64,000 bases of DNA. Source: Chitinophagales bacterium. Its GTDB lineage: Bacteria; Bacteroidota; Bacteroidia; Chitinophagales; Saprospiraceae. The DNA lies in the NCBI GenBank assembly GCA_017303875.1, contig JAFLBP010000019.1, positions 1 through 64,000 of the forward strand, written 5' to 3'. A program made the position numbers and the translations under genes. Below, in pieces: positions 52,294-60,900 of the stretch. Each line of letters opens with the position of its first letter. The stretch's first letter is position 1. Below the pieces are notes generated by a model that was not told the origin of the DNA, searched no databases, and saw only the letters and a program-made list of their open reading frames with translations.

Positions 52294-52773
52294 ATGGCGC
52301 AAAGTATTCATACTTTCAAAGTGAACGGATTGGACGGTGGCGTGATAGATTTTGCCGACTTTGCAGGAAAAAAGGTACTGATTGTGAACGTTGCCAGCGC
52401 ATGCGGCTACACCCCACAATATGCACAGCTCCAGGAGTTGTACACACATTTTGGCCATAAACTCGTCGTGGCAGGATTTCCCTGCAATGACTTTGGCGCA
52501 CAGGAATCGGGCGATGCCGGGGAAATCCGGCAGTTTTGCGCCCTACGCTACGGGGTAACATTTCCCCTGAGCGAAAAAGTGCGCATAAAAGGCGCCGAAC
52601 CGCATCCGGTGTACGCCTGGTTGACACAAAAAACGCTGAACGGGCATTCCGACAGCAGTGTCAGCTGGAATTTTCAAAAGTACCTCATCAACGAAGCCGG
52701 TCAATTACAAGCCGTCTTCCCGCCCTCCTGCGATCCGCTCGACCCCGCCGTGCTTGCTGCCTTAGAGGCCTGA
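52294..52773 (+). CDS. Glutathione peroxidase family protein
   Basis: A 159-aa thioredoxin-fold peroxidase. The peroxidatic Cys is C37 in NVASACGYTPQYAQLQEL (Cys, not selenocysteine), with the partner Gln at about 70 (FPCNDFGAQE) and Trp-Asn at about 125-126 (VSWNFQKYLI). This completes the Cys-Gln-Trp-Asn tetrad. Bacterial members of this type usually use thioredoxin rather than glutathione and reduce hydrogen peroxide or lipid peroxides. The gene ends 2 nt before the holB start, so they are probably cotranscribed. Confidence 0.92.
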   Translation: MAQSIHTFKVNGLDGGVIDFADFAGKKVLIVNVASACGYTPQYAQLQELYTHFGHKLVVAGFPCNDFGAQESGDAGEIRQFCALRYGVTFPLSEKVRIKGAEPHPVYAWLTQKTLNGHSDSSVSWNFQKYLINEAGQLQAVFPPSCDPLDPAVLAALEA

Positions 52774-52775
52774 TT

Positions 52776-53879
52776 ATGAACATGCACGACATTGTCGGAC
52801 AATCCCGCGTAAAAGCGTTTTTAGCCCAACTGGCTGAAAACGGACGGGTGCCGCATGCCCTCCTGTTCCTCGGCCCCAGTGGTAGTGGCGCCTTGCCCTT
52901 AGCCCTTGCATTTGCCCGGGCGCTGCAATGCGAACAACCCACGCCCTTAGCCTGTGAGCAGTGTAATGCCTGCCGGAAAACAGCCACTTACACCCATCCC
53001 GACCTGCATTTCTCCTACCCCACCATTGGCACCAATGCCCTGAGCACCGATTTTGCCAAACAGTGGCGCGAAGCCATCACGGAAAATCCGTGGATGGACG
53101 TGAACTCCTGGTTGCAACGCCTTGGCGCCGACAACAAGCAGGGCAATATCAACAAGGAGGAGTGTAATGCCATTATCAAAAAACTCAGTCTGAAAATATT
53201 TGAAGGCCGCTACAAGATCCTGCTCATGTGGCTGCCCGAATACCTCGGCAAAGAAGGCAACCGCCTGCTCAAGCTCATCGAGGAGCCGCCGGAAGACACC
53301 ATTTTCCTGCTGGTTGCTGAAAATGCCGATCAAATTCTGAACACCATTCTCTCCCGCTGCCAGATCATCAAAACCGATCCGCTCAGCGACGAAGAGGTGG
53401 CAGAGGCCCTGCAAAGCCGGCTGCACTTGCCGGCAGAACGCGCCCGGCAAATTGCTTTTTTAGCCGGTGGAGACTTCCACCTGGCGCTGGAGGCCGCTGC
53501 CGATCACCACGAAAGCGAAGACGCCGCAACGCTCCTGCTCGACTGGCTGCGCAAATGCTGGCGCGGCAAAGGCGACGAGCTGATGCAATGGACCGAGCGT
53601 TTTGCCAAATTAGGCCGCGAAAACCAAAAACAATTCCTGCATTACGGCCTGCATTTCCTGCGTGAATTGCTGGCCCTCGTCAGTACCGGCAATGCTCAGT
53701 TGCGCCTGCGCCCGGAAGAACTCACAACCGCTCAGAATATGGCTAAAGTGCTTGATTTTGAGAAGATTGTCCAGGTCAGCCAATTGTTCAACGATAATAT
53801 TTACTACATAGAACGCAACGCAAACCCCAGAATTCTGTTTTTGGATACTTCTATCCGTTTACACCAAATCATGCGATAA
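52776..53879 (+). CDS. holB: DNA polymerase III delta' subunit
   Basis: A 367-aa clamp-loader AAA+ subunit. IVGQSRVKAFLAQLAENGRV and PHALLFLGPSGSGALPLALA hold the Walker A region, where the usual Lys is replaced, as expected for a non-hydrolysing delta' subunit. The zinc-binding module shows CEQCNACRK. LKLIEEPPEDTIFLLVAE and ILSRCQIIKT (with the SRC motif) are diagnostic. The ATG at 52776 was chosen because the upstream open frame overlaps the peroxidase gene. holB is followed by ricT, an arrangement also known from Bacillus (holB-yaaT). Confidence 0.9.
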   Translation: MNMHDIVGQSRVKAFLAQLAENGRVPHALLFLGPSGSGALPLALAFARALQCEQPTPLACEQCNACRKTATYTHPDLHFSYPTIGTNALSTDFAKQWREAITENPWMDVNSWLQRLGADNKQGNINKEECNAIIKKLSLKIFEGRYKILLMWLPEYLGKEGNRLLKLIEEPPEDTIFLLVAENADQILNTILSRCQIIKTDPLSDEEVAEALQSRLHLPAERARQIAFLAGGDFHLALEAAADHHESEDAATLLLDWLRKCWRGKGDELMQWTERFAKLGRENQKQFLHYGLHFLRELLALVSTGNAQLRLRPEELTTAQNMAKVLDFEKIVQVSQLFNDNIYYIERNANPRILFLDTSIRLHQIMR

Positions 53880-53900
53880 CCTTTAAACCTTGAACCATAT

Positions 53901-55616
53901 ATGGGATGTGTAGGATGCTCCTGTTCAACCGGCAAAGATAGTGTCGGCGGATGCGGCTCCAGCGGCGGATGCGCCAGCGGAGGTTGTAACCGCCATAATA
54001 CTTACGACTGGCTCACCGCCATCGGTATTCGCGACGCACAACCTTTTGAGGTTGTGGAAGTGACCTTTAAAAACGGTTCGCGCAAGGAATTTTTCAAAAA
54101 CCCGCCCGTTACCCGTACCACTACGGGCGACTGGGTAGTGGTGGAATCCGGCTCCGGCGGTTTTGATATTGGTAAAATTTCACTTTCCGGCGACCTCGTT
54201 CGCCTGCAAATGAAACGCAAACGCGTCAAATCGGAGGCAAAACTCCAAACCCTCGTGCGCAAAGCCCACGAACGCGACCTGGAACGCCTCGACGAATTGC
54301 GCCAAAAAGAAAAAGAAGTGATGATCCGCGCCCGCGCCATCGCACGCACGCTCGACCTGAATATGAAGGTCGGCGATGTGGAATTTCAGGGCGATGGCCG
54401 TAAATGTACTTTTTACTACACGGCCGACGGCCGGGTGGATTTCCGCGAACTCATTCGCTCTTATGCCCGCGAATTCAAGGTAAAAATTGAAATGCGGCAA
54501 ATCGGCGCCCGTCAGGAATCGGCGCGCATCGGCGGTATCGGCAACTGCGGCCGCGAACTGTGCTGCTCCACCTGGCTCAGCGAATTTAAAAGCGTCAATA
54601 CTTCCGCCGCCCGCTACCAGAACTTAGCCATCAACCAAACCAAACTCTCCGGCATGTGCGGCCGCCTCAAATGCTGCCTCAACTATGAGCTGGATACCTA
54701 CATCGAGGCTTTGGAAGATTTCCCCGACAAGGCGGAAAAATTCAAAACAGAAGCCGGTCTGGCCATTTTGGTCAAAACCGACGTCTTCAAACGCCTCATG
54801 TTTTATACCTACATCGACAACCGGGCTAAATTCTACGCCATTCACGTAGATCAGATCTGGGAGGCGCTGGAAATGATTAAAAACGGGAAACTCCCCGCCA
54901 GCCTCGACGATATCCTCGCAATGGCTCCCGCTCCGGAAGTCGATGAAGCCGATGAAGCGGAACCCGATTACGACAGCATCAACGATGTGGTACAACTCCC
55001 CATCGAAAAGCGCAAAAAGAAAAAGAAGAAAAAACCCGGCAACCGCGACCGCTCTCAAAGCGCAGCCGCAGCCGTGGAAAAATCGGCGCGCGAAGAAGAA
55101 TCCGGCTTCCGCGGTCGCCCGCAAGGCCGGGATCAACGCGGCGGACAACGCCCCGGTGGCGGCCAGCGTCCGGCCCAACAAGGGCAACAAGGACAAAACC
55201 GAAGCGCTGGCAACAACCAACAGCGACCACCATCACCGAAAGGCCCGCGCCCGGAACAACCCCAGACGCCACGCCCCGAAGGCGAAAAGCCACGCCAGCA
55301 AGGCCCGCGCCCGGAACAACCCCAGACGCCACGCCCCGAAGGCGAAAAACCGCGCCAGCAAGGACCGCGCCCGGAGCAACCCCAGCGCCCGACTCAACAA
55401 CAGGGGGCTGGCAACAACAACCAGTACAAGGGGCAGCAACGCCCGCCACAGCCAAACCCCAACCAGCCCAAAGGCCCGCAACAGCCGCCCAAACCACCGC
55501 AGCAAGGCAGTGGCGGCGAGCAAAAAAACATGGCCAACAACAACAAAAATCGCGACAAGTGGCGTCAGAAAAACAAGCCGCCCCGCGATGAAAACAACAA
55601 CAACGACAAAGCATAA
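53901..55616 (+). CDS. ricT: RicT-like (PSP1 domain) protein with low-complexity tail
   Basis: A 571-aa protein. The N-terminus has six Cys within 29 residues (C3, C6, C8, C18, C24, C29), as often seen in Bacteroidota members. The PSP1 domain spans about 35-300, with KCTFYYTADGRVDFRELIR, IGGIGNCGRELCCSTWL and LSGMCGRLKCCLNYE (Cys-rich, likely iron-sulfur related). In Bacillus, RicT (YaaT) forms the RicAFT complex that binds iron-sulfur clusters and affects RNA processing; RicA and RicF are not visible here. From about 375 the chain becomes a basic, Gln/Pro-rich disordered tail containing a 20-residue repeat (GPRPEQPQTPRPEGEKPRQQ) in about 2.5 copies. It lies 21 nt after holB. Confidence 0.87.
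   Translation: MGCVGCSCSTGKDSVGGCGSSGGCASGGCNRHNTYDWLTAIGIRDAQPFEVVEVTFKNGSRKEFFKNPPVTRTTTGDWVVVESGSGGFDIGKISLSGDLVRLQMKRKRVKSEAKLQTLVRKAHERDLERLDELRQKEKEVMIRARAIARTLDLNMKVGDVEFQGDGRKCTFYYTADGRVDFRELIRSYAREFKVKIEMRQIGARQESARIGGIGNCGRELCCSTWLSEFKSVNTSAARYQNLAINQTKLSGMCGRLKCCLNYELDTYIEALEDFPDKAEKFKTEAGLAILVKTDVFKRLMFYTYIDNRAKFYAIHVDQIWEALEMIKNGKLPASLDDILAMAPAPEVDEADEAEPDYDSINDVVQLPIEKRKKKKKKKPGNRDRSQSAAAAVEKSAREEESGFRGRPQGRDQRGGQRPGGGQRPAQQGQQGQNRSAGNNQQRPPSPKGPRPEQPQTPRPEGEKPRQQGPRPEQPQTPRPEGEKPRQQGPRPEQPQRPTQQQGAGNNNQYKGQQRPPQPNPNQPKGPQQPPKPPQQGSGGEQKNMANNNKNRDKWRQKNKPPRDENNNNDKA
55242..55395. repeat. 60-bp tandem coding repeat in the ricT tail
   Basis: Two nearly identical 60-bp units and a third partial one encode the Gly-Pro-Arg-Pro-Glu repeats of the RicT tail. 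Length variation between strains is likely. Confidence 0.75.
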
Positions 55617-55634
55617 TATCAACGCTCCTGTAAT

Positions 55635-57041
55635 ATGAAATACGACGTTACCGTAATCGGTTCCGGTCCCGGCGGTTATGTAGCCGCCATTCGCTGCGCC
55701 CAGCTGGGCCTGCGCACCGCCATTGTTGAGCGCTACCCCGTCATGGGCGGCACCTGCCTCAATGTGGGCTGCATCCCCTCCAAGGCTCTGCTCGACTCCT
55801 CCGAGCATTTCCACATGGCCACGCACAAGTTCAAAACCCACGGCATCGAAATCAATACGCCGCAGGTGAACATGCAGCAAATGATTCAGCGCAAAAACGA
55901 AGTAGTGCAGGACAATAACAAGGGCGTTGAATTCCTGATGAAGAAAAACAAGATCGATGTCTTCTTCGGTCACGGCGCTTTTGTCAGCAAAAACAAGATA
56001 AAAGTTACGCCCCAAAACGGAGAGGGCGTAGAGGTGGAATCCGAAAAATTCATCATCGCTACCGGCTCCAAACCCATCGTGCCGGCCAGCTTCAACTACG
56101 ATAAAAAACGCGTCATCACCAGCACCGAAGCGCTCAACATTACCGATGTGCCCAAGAGTATGCTCATCATCGGTGGCGGCGTGATCGGCCTCGAATTGGG
56201 CAGCGTGTATGCGCGCCTTGGCACGGAAATTCACGTAGTGGAGTACCTCGATCGCATCATTCCTACCATGGACAGCGATTGCAGCCGCGAACTCACCAAA
56301 AGCCTCAAAGGACTGGGCATGCAATTCCACATGCGCCACGCCGTAACGGAGGTCAAGCCCGGTAAAAAATCAGTTAAAGTGACGGCACAAAGCCGCGACG
56401 ACGAGTCCAAGACCCTGAATTGGGAAGTAGACTACTGCCTCGTGGCCATCGGTCGCCGCCCATATACCGACAACCTCGGTCTGGAAAACATCGGCATCAG
56501 CACCGATGAAAAAGGCCGTATTCCGGTCAATGCTCATTTGGAAACTGCCGTGCCCGGCATTTACGCCATCGGCGACGTTATTCAGGGCGCCATGCTGGCC
56601 CATAAAGCTGAAGAAGAAGGCGTTTTTGTTGCCGAAACTATCTCCGGGCAGCATCCGCACATCAATTACCTGCTCATTCCCGGCGTAGTATACACTTGGC
56701 CCGAAGTGGCCGGCGTTGGCTACACCGAAGAGCAACTCAAGGAAAAAGGTATTCCGTACAAGCCCGGCAAATTCCCCTTCCGCGCCCTCGGTCGCGCCCG
56801 CGCGAGCATGGACCTCGACGGTATGGTGAAAGTACTGGCCCACAAGGAAACCGATGAAATTCTGGGGGTACATATCGTTGGCGCCCGCGCCGCCGACATG
56901 ATCGCCGAGGCCGTAGCCCTCATGGAGTTCCGCGCTTCTGCCGAAGATGCCGCACGAATGAGCCACGCCCACCCCACCTACACCGAAGCATTCAAAGAGG
57001 CTGCGCTCGCCGCCACGGCAGCAAGACCAATTCATATTTAA
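55635..57041 (+). CDS. lpdA: Dihydrolipoyl dehydrogenase
   Basis: A 468-aa FAD enzyme (E3) that reoxidises lipoyl groups of 2-oxoacid dehydrogenase complexes and the glycine cleavage system. It shows the FAD motif VIGSGPGGYVAA, the redox disulfide C41/C46 in GGTCLNVGCIPSKALL, the NAD motif IIGGGVIGLELGSVYARLG, the second FAD block GIYAIGDV, and the C-terminal His-Glu dyad in SHAHPTYTEAFKEAAL. The length is normal. It begins 18 nt after ricT, so it may be read from the same transcript. No E1 or E2 genes are nearby. Confidence 0.95.
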   Translation: MKYDVTVIGSGPGGYVAAIRCAQLGLRTAIVERYPVMGGTCLNVGCIPSKALLDSSEHFHMATHKFKTHGIEINTPQVNMQQMIQRKNEVVQDNNKGVEFLMKKNKIDVFFGHGAFVSKNKIKVTPQNGEGVEVESEKFIIATGSKPIVPASFNYDKKRVITSTEALNITDVPKSMLIIGGGVIGLELGSVYARLGTEIHVVEYLDRIIPTMDSDCSRELTKSLKGLGMQFHMRHAVTEVKPGKKSVKVTAQSRDDESKTLNWEVDYCLVAIGRRPYTDNLGLENIGISTDEKGRIPVNAHLETAVPGIYAIGDVIQGAMLAHKAEEEGVFVAETISGQHPHINYLLIPGVVYTWPEVAGVGYTEEQLKEKGIPYKPGKFPFRALGRARASMDLDGMVKVLAHKETDEILGVHIVGARAADMIAEAVALMEFRASAEDAARMSHAHPTYTEAFKEAALAATAARPIHI

Positions 57042-57043
57042 TT

Positions 57044-57100
57044 ATGAATGATAAATGATGAATGATGAATTTAATTCATCATTCATCATTTATCATTCAT
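57044..57100. repeat. Perfect 27-bp inverted repeat built from 7-bp units
   Basis: ATGAATGATAAATGATGAAT and the seven bases after it (57044-57070) are exactly complementary to 57074-57100, with a 3-nt centre. The arms consist of GATGAAT-type 7-mers. It starts 2 nt after the lpdA stop and ends 13 nt before the ruvA ATG. In RNA it would form a 27-bp AU-rich hairpin, so it probably affects readthrough into ruvA. Confidence 0.95.
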
Positions 57101-57113
57101 CATTCTCAAACCC

Positions 57114-57707
57114 ATGTTTGCATATTTAAAAGGAGAAATTGCCTACCGCAGTCCGGCGTATGTCGTGGTGGATGTGAATGGCGTGGGCTACCACGTCAAC
57201 ATTCCGGTCAGTACATATTCGGCGCTGGAAGGCAAGGAAAAAGCTACCCTGTACACCCACCTGATTGTACGGGAGGATGCGCATACCCTGTATGGATTTG
57301 CAACACAGACTGAACGCACGCTATTTATTCAGCTGATCGGTGTGACGGGCGTGGGGGCCACAACGGCCCAGTTGATTTTATCGTCGATGAGTGTGGATGA
57401 GGTACGCGCGGCCATTTTGGGCGAGCAGGCCCATGTGCTGCAACGTGTAAAAGGCATCGGCGCCAAAACCGCCAAACAAATCATCCTCGATTTAAAAGCA
57501 AAACTGACCAAAGAAGCGCCCGATTCACCGGTGCTGCTGCCGGCCCTCGACAACAGCGCCCGCGAAGAAGCCCTTAACGCACTTCTTACCTTGGGCTTCA
57601 ACCGCATTGCGGTTCAAAAAGCCCTTAATGCCGTACAAAAAGACAATCCAGGCAGCACGAAAGTGGAAGACCTGGTCAAGCTGGCGCTGAAGGCGCTGGC
57701 GGTGTAG
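57114..57707 (+). CDS. ruvA: Holliday junction branch migration protein RuvA
   Basis: A 197-aa protein that binds four-way DNA junctions and loads the RuvB helicase. The OB-fold domain (MFAYLKGEIAYRSPAYVVVD, NGVGYHVNIPV, REDAHTLYGF), the two helix-hairpin-helix motifs (LIGVTGVGATTAQLILSS, RVKGIGAKTAKQIILDL) and the C-terminal three-helix domain III (AREEALNALLTLGFNRIAVQ) are all present. In many Bacteroidota ruvA lies directly before sprA, as here. RuvB and RuvC are elsewhere. Confidence 0.95.
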   Translation: MFAYLKGEIAYRSPAYVVVDVNGVGYHVNIPVSTYSALEGKEKATLYTHLIVREDAHTLYGFATQTERTLFIQLIGVTGVGATTAQLILSSMSVDEVRAAILGEQAHVLQRVKGIGAKTAKQIILDLKAKLTKEAPDSPVLLPALDNSAREEALNALLTLGFNRIAVQKALNAVQKDNPGSTKVEDLVKLALKALAV

Positions 57708-57839
57708 GGAATGCGGAATGCGGAATGCGGAATGCGGAATGCGGAATGCGGAAAAAGATTATTTTGCGCAGCAAAATCCAAAATTAAACACTAAAGATTC
57801 AGCATTCATTCCGCATTCCGCACTCCGCACTCCGCATTT
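57708..57839. repeat. 7-bp repeat arrays facing each other (GGAATGC / GCATTCC)
   Basis: Six exact copies of GGAATGC (57708-57749) follow the ruvA stop directly. The complementary units GCATTCC, GCACTCC and GCATTC lie at 57802-57839. The arms can pair around a loop of about 50 nt. The array sits between ruvA and sprA and may act as a terminator or insulator. Confidence 0.9.
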
Positions 57840-57955
57840 ACAAAATTGGAATACTAATTGTAATTAACAGGCAACCCAAGCCCTTTCTCTCGCGTCATTA
57901 CCCTGCTTAAAGGATTCCCTTGAGGCAAAATTGCCACTACCTGCTTTTGAGAAAT

Positions 57956-60900
57956 ATGACAAAGAAGCGCATCCTTCTTTCGGCGTTCGCATTCGGCGCC
58001 CTGCTCACCTTGTTCGCTTTTACCAATCCGAACCAGCTGGAGCACACCGCGTTTAACGCCTTTTTTATCGAAAATTTCATCGAGCCTTTTGGCGGCGGTG
58101 GCTTTGTTGTGGATACCGTGCCGCCTTATGAAGAGCGCTACGATGACTTCATGACCAAGCCCAACCCCAACCCGGTCGACTTGAAAGACCCCAAGGCGGT
58201 GGAACAAAAAGTGGAGTATGATCCGGAATCGGGACTTTACATCATTTCCGAAAAAATCGGGGAAGAATATTACCGCGCCCCAACCTACATGACCTTTGAG
58301 GAATACCTCAAATGGAAGGAAAAAAAGCAGCGCGACGATTATTTCGACCGCCTGCAAGGTGTAAGCGACGGCAGCAAAAAAAATGTTGGCGCCGACCCCA
58401 TCGCCAAATTTGACGTCAAACCCTCGCTTGTGGAGCGCCTTTTTGGCAGCACCAACGTCGACATCAAACCGCAGGGTAACATCAACCTCACATTCGGGTA
58501 CAATTACCAGAAAATTGAAAACCCGGTGCTCACACTGCGCCAGCAACGCAATGGTATCTTCGACTTCGACATGGATATCAACATGAGCGCGCAGGGTAAA
58601 ATCGGGGAAAAACTCAACCTGAATTTCAACTATAATACCCAGGCAACCTTCGATTTTGATAACCAGATGAAGCTGGCCTACGACCCCAAAAGCTTCTCGG
58701 AAGACGAAATTGTTCAGAATATCGAAGCCGGTAACGTTTCGCTGCCCCTGCGCTCCAACCTCATCAAGGGCGTTCAAAACCTCTTCGGGGTAAAAACCGA
58801 ACTCAAATTCGGCCACCTGCGCGCTACCCTGCTCGCAGCCCAACAGCGCTCCCGTCAGCAACAACTGACCCTGCAAGGCGGCTCGCAAATCCAGCGCATC
58901 CGCAAACCCATCGACGAATACGACGAAAACCGCCACTTCCTCATCAGCCACTGGCACCGCCGCGAGTTCGAACCCGCAATGAGCTGCCTGCCCGTGCCCC
59001 AGTCGCTGTTTAACATTACCAAAATCCAGGTTTGGCTGACCACCCGCGGCAATATCGGCTTCGGCGGTGGCCAGGCTGGCGGCAATACGCAAACCGGTAC
59101 CCGAAATATCGTAGCCATCGCCGACCTCGGCGAACCGGTTCCCTACCGAAATGAATTTCAGCTGCCTTTTATTCCCGGAGACCGCCAGGACATTAAAGGC
59201 AACGGCCTCCCTTCCAACCTCAACAACGACATTTATCCGCAGTTACAGCAAATTTTCCGCACCGACTCCAGCGCGCGCAACAACGACCGCATCGTGAGTG
59301 TACTGCGCAGTGAGTTGGGCCTGAACCTGATTTCAGATTTTGAAAAAGTACAGGCTTACCAACTTTCACCTTCCGAATTTACCTTCCACGAGCAACTGGG
59401 CTTTATCAGCATCAACGTGAATGTGCAGCCCGATCAGGTAGTGGGCGTGGCATTGGAATACACCTACAATGGTATTCCTTTTAAAATTGGGGAATTTGCA
59501 GAAGAAGTGGTCAATAACAAACAAGACCAAAGTACAGACCCCAACAACCCTGTTGACACCAGCACCGTTGTGAATCAGAACGTTGTGGTGGTAAAAATGC
59601 TCAAAAGTACCACCGCCAACGTCAAGCTCCCGATCTGGGACCTGATGATGAAAAACGTGTACTCCGTGGGCGCCGCCAACGTGGATCCGCAGAATTTCCG
59701 CTTTGATGTCGTGTACGAAGATCCGGGTAAAGGCCAAAAGCGCTTCCTGACCGGCGACCTGATTCCCGATCAGCTCGAAGCACGCCCCTTGCTGCAACTC
59801 TTCAACCTCGACAACCTCAATATCCAGGGCGACCCGGGCGCGGATGGTATTTTTGACTTCGTGCCGGGCCTGACCGTTAACCTCCGCTCCGGCCGTGTGA
59901 TGTTCCCCGTATTGGAACCTTTTGGTAAATTCCTGTACGACAAGATCAAACTTGCCGATCCGAATGCCGATACGGCAACCCTTAATAAAAAACTCATTTA
60001 CAATCAATTATACGACTCGACGCTGTTCCGCGCCCGGGAATTTCAGGAACTGAACCGCTTTACCCTGATCGGGGAATACAAATCGGCCAACAGCTCGGAA
60101 ATTTCACTCGGCACCTTTAACCTGCCGCGCAACTCCGTGCGGGTAACCGCTGGCGGCCGACTCCTGCAGGAAGGGGTGGATTACCGTATTGATTACGGCA
60201 TTGGTAAAATTACCATCCTGAACGACCAGTATATTCAGGCCGGACAAAGCATCAATGTCTCTTTTGAAGACAATACCCTCTTTGGTTTCCAGAACCGCTC
60301 CATGTTGGGCGGGCGTTTGGATTATGAGTTCAGCAAAGACCTCAATGTGGGGGTAACGGCCTTGAACTTGTTTGAGCGCCCGCTGACACAAAAGGTGAAC
60401 TTTGGCGACGACCCGATCAATAACTGGGTTTTCGGCGCCGACCTCAACCTCACCAAGGATGCGCCCTGGATGACCAAATTCCTTGATAAGTTACCGCTGA
60501 TTTCCACCAAAGAGCCATCCTCCATTTCGGCACAGGCCGAGGTGGCCTTGCTGGAGCCGGGTTATGCCCGCGTCATTAATCAGGGTATCGACAAGGGCGG
60601 TGTGGTATATATCGACGACTTTGAAGGCTCCACCAATGGTTACCGCTTAGATGTACCCTTTAACCGATGGATCATTTCCTCCGTACCGCAGGGCGATAGC
60701 CTGTTTCCGGAGTCGAATGCCATTGATCCGGGGCTGGCACTGGGCGCCAACCGCAGCCGCCTCGCCTGGTATATCGCCGAGCCGGCCGCACGCGGCAGCA
60801 ACGACGGCAACAACCCCTATACCCTGCAATTCAACCGCCAGGAAATTTTCCCCAACCGGCAGTTTGCGCCCAATGAGCGTTTCGACCTGCCTTCTTTCGA

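Noticed and set aside
52536..52775. Upstream extension of holB
   Set aside because: It lies within the glutathione peroxidase gene in another frame, and the family start is at 52776.
57854..59092. 412-codon minus-strand frame opposite sprA
   Set aside because: It is antisense to highly conserved SprA sequence and has no start context or domain. The same holds for the other long minus frames within 57.9-64 kb.
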